Of a stretch of 64,000 nt of DNA, positions 57,129-64,000 are shown one piece after another. Both the position numbers and the translations under genes were made by a program. Source of the stretch: Knoellia sp. Soil729 (GTDB lineage: Bacteria; Actinomycetota; Actinomycetes; Actinomycetales; Dermatophilaceae); assembly GCF_001427985.1 (NCBI RefSeq), contig NZ_LMSA01000003.1, positions 201,153-265,152 on the forward strand, written 5' to 3'. The notes under the pieces are model-generated. The model was given only the letters and a program-made list of their open reading frames with translations. It made no database searches and was not told the DNA's origin. Positions within the stretch are counted from its first letter, which is position 1; every line of letters begins with the position of its first letter.

Positions 57129-58583
57129 TCAGGTCAGGTCGCGCGCCGAGGCGTCACGGCTCGCGCTCGCGCCGGCGAGTGCCGCGGCGTGGACCTGCTC
57201 GACGTCGGTGTTGGTGCTCCACCACTGCTGGCCCGCCTCGGGCAGGGTGTAGATCGGGTCGTAGTAGACGTACTCACGCGACAGCGCCTGCTCGTCCGAG
57301 CCCTCGATGGAGGTGCGGTAGTTCTTGCGCCAGAACGACATCCCCTTGTCGCGGTCGTAGGTGTCGACCTGGTGCACCCAGCGCTTGCCGACGAACGGCA
57401 CGTCGCACACGATGCGGGGCGTCGCGAAGCCGGGGAGGTATCCCATGATCGAGTGCTGCAGGTGCTGCGCCTCGTGCAGCGCCAGGCGCCAGTGCTCGGA
57501 GAACGGGATCATGTCGCACATGTAGAAGTAGTAGGGCGTGATCATCGCCTCGTCCTGCAGGGCGAAGCAGAGGTCGAGCAGGTCGGTGCTCGTGTCGTTG
57601 ATGCCCCGCATGAGGACGCCCTGGTTGCGAACGTCGCGCACGCCCGCCTCGAGCATCGCCTTCGAGGCCTGCGCGACGAGCGGCGTGACGGACTGGGCGT
57701 GGTTGACGTGGGTGTGGATCGCGAGCGACACACCGCGCGAGCGGGCCAGTGCCGACACCCGCGCCACGCCCTCGACGACGTCGGGCTGCAGCCAGTGCTG
57801 CGGCAGCCCCATGAGCGCCTTGGTCGCCAGCCTGATGTCGCGGATGTTGTCGATGCGCAGGAGCTTGTCGAGGAAGCCCTCGAGGTTCTTCCACGGCATG
57901 TTGGCGACATCGCCTCCGGAGACGACGACGTCGCGCACCTGGGGGGTCTTCTGCAGGTAGTCGAGCATCGCCGCATGACGGTCGACCGGCTTGCCGGCGA
58001 GCTTGAGCTTGACGACCTGGGCCGTGGAGTTGCCCACGAGGTCCATGCGGGTGCAGTGCCCGCAGTACTGCGGGCAGGTCGGCAGCATCTCGGCGAGCAC
58101 CTTGGTGGGATAGCGGTGGGTCAGGCCCTCGACCGCCCACATGTCGTGCTCGTGCAGGCTGTCGCGCGCGGCGAAGGGGTGCGAGGGCCAGTCGGTGCGA
58201 CGGTCGCTGAACACGGGGAGCATGTAGCGACGCACCGGGTCGGCGAGGAAGGCCTGCGTGAAGTCGGCACCGGCCGCGGGCAGCGAACCGTCGGCCCACG
58301 ACATCTCGCTGACCATCGTGTTGAGCATCTGCGGCGGCACGAGCATCGACATCGTGGCCCGCTCGACCTGGTCGCGCTCGAGGTCCTCGTAGAACGCGTC
58401 GGTGAGCAGGTCGCCCATGAGCTCACGCAGCTGTGCGACGGTCTTGATGCAGTGGGCGCGCTGCCACTGGGCGCTGGCCCACTCGTCCGTGGTGACCGAT
58501 CGCCACCCCGGGAAGCGTGTCCAGTCCGGCTCGACGAGCTCCCGTTGCCGGTAGACGTAAGGCTGCTCGATGTTCGTCGTCAT
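57129..58583 (-). CDS. kamA: Lysine 2,3-aminomutase KamA (radical SAM)
   Basis: 484 residues from the ATG at 58583 (MTTNIEQPYVYRQRELVEPDW). The 4Fe-4S motif is CPQYCGHC (Cys170, 174, 177); SGGD (about 222) is the radical-SAM glycine motif. The PLP lysine region is VCDVPFVGKRWVHQ (Lys400) in place of the clostridial PGGGGK, the version I expect for actinobacterial KamA-like enzymes. It converts L-lysine to L-beta-lysine, first step of lysine fermentation. It faces the dehydrogenase of the same pathway over an 86-bp promoter, which supports the assignment over glutamate 2,3-aminomutase. Confidence 0.88.
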   Translation of the reverse strand: MTTNIEQPYVYRQRELVEPDWTRFPGWRSVTTDEWASAQWQRAHCIKTVAQLRELMGDLLTDAFYEDLERDQVERATMSMLVPPQMLNTMVSEMSWADGSLPAAGADFTQAFLADPVRRYMLPVFSDRRTDWPSHPFAARDSLHEHDMWAVEGLTHRYPTKVLAEMLPTCPQYCGHCTRMDLVGNSTAQVVKLKLAGKPVDRHAAMLDYLQKTPQVRDVVVSGGDVANMPWKNLEGFLDKLLRIDNIRDIRLATKALMGLPQHWLQPDVVEGVARVSALARSRGVSLAIHTHVNHAQSVTPLVAQASKAMLEAGVRDVRNQGVLMRGINDTSTDLLDLCFALQDEAMITPYYFYMCDMIPFSEHWRLALHEAQHLQHSIMGYLPGFATPRIVCDVPFVGKRWVHQVDTYDRDKGMSFWRKNYRTSIEGSDEQALSREYVYYDPIYTLPEAGQQWWSTNTDVEQVHAAALAGASASRDASARDLT

Positions 58584-58604
58584 GCATGCGAGGATACGGA
58601 CAGA

Positions 58605-58642
58605 TGACGTGTTCGTCACATCCCTACCGCAATATTTGTTGC
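58605..58642. promoter_or_regulatory. Two palindromes in the kamA/kdd divergent promoter
   Basis: TGACG-tgtt-CGTCA (58605-58618) and GCAA-tatttg-TTGC (58629-58642), both perfect, lie in the 86-bp gap between the two start codons, in locally AT-rich DNA. They are candidate sites for a shared regulator, for example an Lrp-type protein such as the one at 55691. Confidence 0.45.
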
Positions 58643-58669
58643 AGCGTGTCGCAAGACAGGAGAAATTGC

Positions 58670-59776
58670 GTGGCCATGCCGCGAACGACGCCCCCCGCCG
58701 GACCCTCCTCACCGCTGGGGGTCCACCGCGTGCTCGAGCCAGCGGGAGCCTCGCTGCCGCAGGCCGCCCGGGTCCTGGACGCCAGCCCCCAGATCTGGCC
58801 CGACGAGGTGCGCATCGACATCGAGACGCTCAACCTCGACGCCGCGTCCTACCGCCAGCTCCACGACAAGCACGAGGGCGACGGTGCGGCCATCCGCGCG
58901 GAGGTCCTGCAGATCGTGGGCGAGCGCGGCAAGATGCAGAACCCCGTCACGGGCAGTGGCGGGATGCTCATCGGCACCGTCGCGGAGGTCGGCCCGACGT
59001 CCACCCTGGGCCTGGCGGCGGGTGACCGCGTGGCCACCCTCGTCTCGCTGTCCCTCACACCGCTTGCGATCACCGACGGCCTCGAGGGCTGGGACGGGTC
59101 GGGGGAGCGGGTCCCCGCCCGGGGACACGCCATCCTCTTCGGCCGCTCCATCGCCGCGAAGCTGCCCGAGGACCTCGCACCCGAGCTGGCACTCATGGTC
59201 ATGGACGTCTGCGGCGCACCTGCACTCGTGGCCCGGACCGTGCGTGCGTATGCCGCCCGCCTGCCTTTCGACGCCGCCATCGGTTCCGTGGGCGGTCCGT
59301 CCGTCGTCGTGCTCGGGGGAGCGGGCAAGTCCGGGTCGTTGTCGCTGGCCGCGGCCGCCGACGCGGGGGCGACCCGTCGCGTCGCGGTCGTGCGTGACGA
59401 GGCCGAGGCGTCGCTCCTCGAGGGCACCGGACTCGCGACCCGCGTCCTCATCGCCGATGCGCGCAACCCGATCGGTCTCTCCGAGGCCGTCGCCACCGCC
59501 GGCGGGCCGGCCGACCTCACCGTCGTCTGCGTCGACGTCACCGGCTGCGAGCAGCCGGCGATCCTGGCGACCGCCGAGGGCGGCACCGTCATCTTCTTCT
59601 CGATGGCCACGAACTTCGCGGCGGCGGCGCTCGGGGCCGAGGGGCTGGCCGCCGACGTGACCATGCTGGTCGGCAACGGCTACGTCCCCGGCCACGCGGC
59701 ATACGCGCTCGAGCTCCTGCGCGGCAACGCCGCGGTCCGCGAGCTCTTCGAGGGCCGTCTCACCCACCACGGGTAG
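58670..59776 (+). CDS. kdd: L-erythro-3,5-diaminohexanoate dehydrogenase
   Basis: 368 residues. I choose the GTG at 58670 because AGGAGA lies six bases upstream; an ATG at 58676 is the alternative. The N-terminal part (GVHRVLEPAGASLPQAARVLDASPQIWPDEVRIDIETLNLDAASYRQLHDKHEGD) is characteristic of Kdd. The medium-chain dehydrogenase-like nucleotide fold shows VVVLGGAGKSGSLSLAAA. It oxidatively deaminates 3,5-diaminohexanoate in the lysine fermentation pathway. The mutase between them (kamDE) and kce/kal are not in the window. Confidence 0.9.
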   Translation: MAMPRTTPPAGPSSPLGVHRVLEPAGASLPQAARVLDASPQIWPDEVRIDIETLNLDAASYRQLHDKHEGDGAAIRAEVLQIVGERGKMQNPVTGSGGMLIGTVAEVGPTSTLGLAAGDRVATLVSLSLTPLAITDGLEGWDGSGERVPARGHAILFGRSIAAKLPEDLAPELALMVMDVCGAPALVARTVRAYAARLPFDAAIGSVGGPSVVVLGGAGKSGSLSLAAAADAGATRRVAVVRDEAEASLLEGTGLATRVLIADARNPIGLSEAVATAGGPADLTVVCVDVTGCEQPAILATAEGGTVIFFSMATNFAAAALGAEGLAADVTMLVGNGYVPGHAAYALELLRGNAAVRELFEGRLTHHG

Positions 59777-59853
59777 GCGACTGGCACCTCACTGTGGAAG
59801 TGGGGACCAACGTCCTCTGGCGGAGCACCCGTGCACCGTGATGGCATGAACTC

Positions 59854-62283
59854 ATGACGGAGAGCACGACTGCGCCCTATTCCGCCCACGAGCTGGAGCT
59901 CGACCTCAGGTGGTGGGCTGCAGCCAACTACCTGACCGTCGGACAGATCTACCTGCGCGAGAACGCGCTCCTGCAGGAGACACTCGCCATCGAGCACATC
60001 AAGCCGCGGCTGCTCGGTCACTGGGGGACGAGCCCGGGTCTGTCGATGATCTATGCGCTGGTCAACCGGCGCATCCGCCAGACCAACTGGCACTGGCTCT
60101 ATGTCACCGGGCCCGGTCACGGGGGACCTGCCCTCGTCGCCGCTGCCTGGCTCGAGGGCACCTACAGCGAGATCTATCCCGCGGTGGGAGACGACGCGGC
60201 CGGTGTGCGCGCCTTGTTCCGCCAGTTCTCCACCCCCGGTGGGGTGCCCAGCCACGTCAGCGTGCAGACCCCGGGAAGCATCCACGAGGGCGGGGAGCTC
60301 GGCTACGCGCTCGCCCATGCCGCTGGGGCGGCCTTCGACAACCCCGACCTCGTCGTCGCCTGCGTCGTGGGTGACGGAGAGGCAGAGACCGGCCCGCTCT
60401 GCGCGTCGTGGCGGCTGCCCTTCTTCCTCAACCCCCGACGCGACGGCGCCGTGCTCCCGATCGTGCACCTCAACGGCTACAAGATCGCGGGACCCACGGT
60501 TCTCGGGCGCACCGACGACGCAGAGGTCGAGGCCTACCTGCGCAGCCAGGGCTGGGACCCGGTCACGGTGAGCGGTGACGACCCGGAACAGGTCTTCCCC
60601 GCGCTGCACGACGCGCTGGCCCGGGCACACGAGCGGATCCGCCACATCCAGAACTTGGCCCGGCAGGGGCAGGGTGCGCCGTCCGACGACGGGGGAGCAG
60701 GAACCCTGTGGCCGGCGATCATCCTGCGCACGCCCAAGGGGTGGACCAGCCCCAAGGTCGTCGACGGGGTCCAGGTCGAGGGGACCAACCTCGCCCACCA
60801 GGTGCCGCTCGCCGGGCTGGCCGACAACCCCGAGCACGTGCGGATGCTCGAGGACTGGCTGCGCAGCTACCGGCCCGAGGAGCTCTTCGACGCGCAGGGG
60901 CGCCTCGTGCCCGAGCTGAGGGAGCTGGCTCCCACAGGGGACCTGAGGATGTCCGCCACGCCCCACGCCAACGGAGGACGGCTGCGCAGCGACCTGCCGA
61001 TGCCCGACACGACGGCGTACGAGGTTGCCGTCGCCCCCACAGGCCGTGGGCGCGAGCTCGTGGAGAACACGGTCACCACCGGGCAGCTCATGCGTGACCT
61101 CTACGCGGCCACGACGACGCCGGACGGGGGAGGCACGTTCCGGCTGTTCAGCCCGGACGAGACCGCCAGCAACCGGCTCCAGGCGGTCTTCGAGGTGACC
61201 GATCGGTGCTTCATGGGTCCGCTGCTCGACACCGACCGCTCCCTCGGACCCGACGGCCGGGTCATGGAGGTGCTCAGCGAGCACCTGTGCCAGGGCTGGC
61301 TCGAGGGCTACACCCTGACCGGGCGACACGGGGTCTTCGCGACCTACGAGGCGTTCGCCATGGTCTCGGCCTCGATGGCCATCCAGCACACCAAGTGGCT
61401 GCAGCACGCCAACACCCTGCCGTGGCGGGAACCGGTCGCGTCGCTCAACCTGCTGCTCACGAGCACGTGCTGGCGCAATGACCACAACGGCTTCTCCCAC
61501 CAGGGCCCCGGGCTCATCGACAGCCTCATTCCCCTCTCCCCGGAGGTCGTGCGCGTGTGGTTCCCCCCGGACGCCAACACGACCCTGAGCATGATGGATC
61601 ACTGCCTGCGCAGCACCGACCACGTCAACCTCATCGTCGTCGACAAGCAGAAGCACCTGCAGTACCTCTCGCTCGAGGAGGCGAACCGGCACTGCGCTGC
61701 CGGGGCGGGCGTCTGGGACTGGGCAAGCACTGCGGGTCAGGACGAACAGCCCGACATCGTGCTGGCCTGCGCCGGTGACGTCCCCACCCAGGAGGCCCTG
61801 GCTGCTGCCGAGCTCCTCGCCGAGCACACTCCGGAGCTCAAGGTGCGCTTCGTCAACGTGGTCGACCTCATGGCGCTCCTGCCGGAGGCCGACCACCCCC
61901 ACGGCTTCTCGGACACCCAGTTCGACGACCTGTTCACCGCGGACCGTCACGTCGTCTTCGCGTTCCACGGCTACCCACGAGCCGTGCACCAGCTCATCCA
62001 CGGACGCACCGCTCCCGGAAGGTTCCACGTGCGTGGCTTCAGCGAGCAGGGCACGACGACCACTCCCTTCGACATGGTCGTCCTCAACCGGATGAGCCGG
62101 TTCCACCTGGCCAAGGAGGTGCTTCGCCGAGCCGGACGCCGAGTCGCCGGCTGGCAGGCGCTCGACGACCTCTGCGACCGTCGGCTGGCCGAGCACGCCA
62201 CCTACATCCGCGAGCACCTCGAGGACATGCCGGATGTCGCACAGTGGACGTGGGCTGGGCTCCCCACGACCGGGACGGCGTAG
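59854..62283 (+). CDS. xfp: Xylulose-5-phosphate/fructose-6-phosphate phosphoketolase
   Basis: 809 residues, full family length. THTP-dependent enzyme signs: LGHWGTSPGLSMIYALVNRRI, YVTGPGHGGPALVAAAWLEG, TPGSIHEGGELGYALAHAAGAAFDNPDLVVACVVGDGEAETGPL (thiamine-diphosphate GDGE motif), HLNGYKIAGPT and SFNL-type VASLNLLLTSTCWRNDHNGFSHQGPGLID. It cleaves xylulose-5-P or fructose-6-P with phosphate to give acetyl phosphate. pta follows 9 bp after the stop, so acetyl phosphate can go directly to acetyl-CoA. Confidence 0.96.
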   Translation: MTESTTAPYSAHELELDLRWWAAANYLTVGQIYLRENALLQETLAIEHIKPRLLGHWGTSPGLSMIYALVNRRIRQTNWHWLYVTGPGHGGPALVAAAWLEGTYSEIYPAVGDDAAGVRALFRQFSTPGGVPSHVSVQTPGSIHEGGELGYALAHAAGAAFDNPDLVVACVVGDGEAETGPLCASWRLPFFLNPRRDGAVLPIVHLNGYKIAGPTVLGRTDDAEVEAYLRSQGWDPVTVSGDDPEQVFPALHDALARAHERIRHIQNLARQGQGAPSDDGGAGTLWPAIILRTPKGWTSPKVVDGVQVEGTNLAHQVPLAGLADNPEHVRMLEDWLRSYRPEELFDAQGRLVPELRELAPTGDLRMSATPHANGGRLRSDLPMPDTTAYEVAVAPTGRGRELVENTVTTGQLMRDLYAATTTPDGGGTFRLFSPDETASNRLQAVFEVTDRCFMGPLLDTDRSLGPDGRVMEVLSEHLCQGWLEGYTLTGRHGVFATYEAFAMVSASMAIQHTKWLQHANTLPWREPVASLNLLLTSTCWRNDHNGFSHQGPGLIDSLIPLSPEVVRVWFPPDANTTLSMMDHCLRSTDHVNLIVVDKQKHLQYLSLEEANRHCAAGAGVWDWASTAGQDEQPDIVLACAGDVPTQEALAAAELLAEHTPELKVRFVNVVDLMALLPEADHPHGFSDTQFDDLFTADRHVVFAFHGYPRAVHQLIHGRTAPGRFHVRGFSEQGTTTTPFDMVVLNRMSRFHLAKEVLRRAGRRVAGWQALDDLCDRRLAEHATYIREHLEDMPDVAQWTWAGLPTTGTA

Positions 62284-62292
62284 TTTCCACCC

Positions 62293-64000
62293 ATGCCGAG
62301 CAACCTCTACCTCGCCGGAACCGAGGCGCGATCGGGCAAGTCCGCCGTGGCCGTCGGGCTCCTCCACCGCCTGGGAAGGACCGTCGGCCGGGTCGGGGTC
62401 TTCCGCCCGGTCGTGCGCTCGGGTGAGTCCGACGCCCTGCTCGAGACGTTGCTGAGCCAGCTGCCCGCCACGCCGCTGTCCGTCGGCGACGCGTGCGGCG
62501 TCACCTACGAGGACATGCACGCCAACCCCGAGCACGCGATGGGCCTCATCGTCGACCGGTTCCACGAGGTGGCACACGGACACGACATGGTCCTCGTGGT
62601 GGGCTCGGACTTCAGCGACGTCGCGGCCCCGACCGAGTTCGTCGTCAACGCTCGGATCGCGGCCAACCTCGGGTCCCGCATGATTCTCGTGGTGCCGGCC
62701 CTCGACCGGCAGCCCGAGGACATCGTCACCTCTGCCGAGATCTCGGTCAGTGCAGCGCGTGAGCACCATGCCCACGTGGCCGGCGTGCTCGCGAACCAGG
62801 TGCCCGTGGACCGCCTGGCGGCGACCCGGGCCCGGCTCGCCGAGTGCTTCCCCTCGCTCGCCGCCCAGGCGCTTCCGGAGACCCCGGTCCTGCGCGCTCC
62901 GACGGTGAGGGACCTCGTCGCGGCGTGTGACGGCCGGCTCGTCCACGGCGACCCCGACCTCCTGGACCGGGAGAGCATGGGCCTCGTCGTCGCGGCCATG
63001 ACGATGCCGCACGTCCTGGACCGGCTCATCGAGGGAGGTGTGGTCATCGCGCCCGGCGACCGCGAGGACGTGGTGCTCGGGGCGATCCTGGCCCACCGGT
63101 CGAGCACCTTCCCGAGCCTGTCCGGAATCGTGCTCAACGGAGGCTTCGATCTCGCCCCGCAGATCCAGCGGCTCATCGAGGGACTCGACATCCGGCTTCC
63201 GGTGGTCGCGACCGCAGGCGGCACCATGGCGACCGCCTCGCTCCTCGGCGCGGCACGGGGACGGATCACGCTCGACGCGACCCGCAAGATCGACGCGGCG
63301 GTGTCCATGGTCGACGCCGCCCTCGATGCGAAGACCTGGCCCGACCTCCCGGAGATGCCCGCCGGCGCGCCGGTCACGCCCCTGATGTTCGAGCACCTGC
63401 TTGCCGAGCGCGCCCGCAGCGCGCAGGCCCACATCGTCCTGCCGGAGGGCACCGAGCCCCGGATCCTGCAGGCCGCGGCCATCGTTCGCGAACGCGACCT
63501 CGCACGGGTGACGCTGCTCGGTGCGCCCGACGACGTGCGCGCCGCTGCGGCCGCCGCCGACGTCGACCTCGGTGACGCCCACATCGTGGACCCGCTCACG
63601 AGTGCGATGCGCGAGCGGTTCGCGACCGAGTACGCACAGCTGCGGGCGCACAAGGGCGTGACCCACGACCAGGCCTTCGACATCGTCGCGGACGGCGCCT
63701 ACTTCGCGACGATGATGGTCCAGGACGGGCTGGCCGACGGGATGGTCTCGGGGTCCATCACGACGACGGCGCACACCATCCGTCCAGCCCTGGAGATCGT
63801 GCGGACGACGCCGGACGTCTCCATCGTCTCGAGCGTCTTCCTCATGTGCCTGGCCGACCGCGTCCTCGTCTACGGCGACTGTGCGGTCAACCCCGACCCC
63901 ACGGCCGCGCAGCTCGCGGACATCGCCATCAGCTCTGCCGCGACCGCCCTGCAGTTCGGCATCGAGCCGCGGGTCGCGATGCTGTCCTACTCCACGGGGG
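62293..64000 (+). CDS. pta: Phosphate acetyltransferase Pta, 3'-truncated by window end
   Basis: At least 569 residues, open to the last base. Long form of Pta: an N-terminal P-loop domain of the DRTGG/BioD type (YLAGTEARSGKSAVAVGLLHRLG), a DRTGG-like middle (about 215-330), and the catalytic domain from about residue 378 (HIVLPEGTEPRILQAAAIVRERDLARVTLLG; MMVQDGLADGMVSGSITTTAHTIRPAL). It exchanges acetyl phosphate and acetyl-CoA. It is probably in one operon with xfp; an ackA gene would be expected next, outside the window. Confidence 0.95.
   Translation, partial: MPSNLYLAGTEARSGKSAVAVGLLHRLGRTVGRVGVFRPVVRSGESDALLETLLSQLPATPLSVGDACGVTYEDMHANPEHAMGLIVDRFHEVAHGHDMVLVVGSDFSDVAAPTEFVVNARIAANLGSRMILVVPALDRQPEDIVTSAEISVSAAREHHAHVAGVLANQVPVDRLAATRARLAECFPSLAAQALPETPVLRAPTVRDLVAACDGRLVHGDPDLLDRESMGLVVAAMTMPHVLDRLIEGGVVIAPGDREDVVLGAILAHRSSTFPSLSGIVLNGGFDLAPQIQRLIEGLDIRLPVVATAGGTMATASLLGAARGRITLDATRKIDAAVSMVDAALDAKTWPDLPEMPAGAPVTPLMFEHLLAERARSAQAHIVLPEGTEPRILQAAAIVRERDLARVTLLGAPDDVRAAAAAADVDLGDAHIVDPLTSAMRERFATEYAQLRAHKGVTHDQAFDIVADGAYFATMMVQDGLADGMVSGSITTTAHTIRPALEIVRTTPDVSIVSSVFLMCLADRVLVYGDCAVNPDPTAAQLADIAISSAATALQFGIEPRVAMLSYSTG

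Noticed and set aside
59680-63774. 1364-residue frame antisense to xfp and pta
   Set aside because: Shadow of two well-recognised enzymes on the plus strand; rich in Arg/Gly/His as such shadows are.

Overview
The window is a gene-dense, roughly 70% GC chromosomal segment of an aerobic actinobacterium. Diagnostic genes are a complete Pup-proteasome system (arc/mpa, dop, pup, prcB, prcA, pafA), the mycothiol ligase mshC, F420-type oxidoreductases and DUF3090/SCO1664-family neighbours of mshC. Gene order (pafBC-tatA-tatC-helY; uppP, histidine phosphatase, DUF3090, mshC, PAC2) is typical of Actinobacteria. A micrococcal lineage such as Intrasporangiaceae is my inference, not something the sequence proves. 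No insertion sequence, phage or genuine CRISPR array was seen.

Layout. 1-5.9 kb: end of a GlgA/GlgM-type glucosyltransferase, an orphan ABC ATPase, an NfeD-SPFH-TSUP membrane operon and a SpoU rRNA/tRNA methylase. 6.1-11.7 kb: HipA-like kinase with DUF3037 partner, a PknB-like receptor kinase, a second TSUP permease, tRNA-Leu(GAG) with its terminator, and a TetR-controlled SnoaL/Ddn-like pair. 11.7-17.4 kb: M20 peptidase, two small conserved proteins, LLM-type F420 oxidoreductase, UppP, CorA, histidine phosphatase. 17.4-20 kb: a CbiM/N/Q/O metal transporter preceded by a palindrome that fits the nickel regulator Nur. 20-31 kb: DUF3090, SCO1664, MshC, PAC2, HAD phosphatase, RecB-like nuclease, MFS/MarR pair and MetH. 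30.8-45.1 kb: M50 protease, TrmI and the Pup-proteasome genes, split by an insert of about 4 kb holding an AbiEi/nuclease-like gene between two inverted arrays of a 33-bp repeat, a DUF3054 membrane protein, a PRPP-synthetase paralogue and an esterase. 45.2-56.1 kb: FKBPs, DUF3866, PafB, PafC, TatA, TatC, lipid kinase, HelY, stand-alone 5'-3' exonuclease and an Lrp regulator. 56.2-64 kb: YbaK deacylase, lysine 2,3-aminomutase divergent from 3,5-diaminohexanoate dehydrogenase, phosphoketolase and phosphate acetyltransferase (cut by the window end).

The most striking signal is not a gene. The asymmetric octamer GTATGCCG (or its complement CGGCATAC) occurs 37 times on both strands. Every GTATGCC in the window is followed by G. 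The motif falls in all reading frames and forces rare codons (ATA, GTA, TAT), so it is selected as DNA. The second unusual structure is the pair of inverted 33-bp repeat arrays around the nuclease-like gene at 34.6-36.2 kb.
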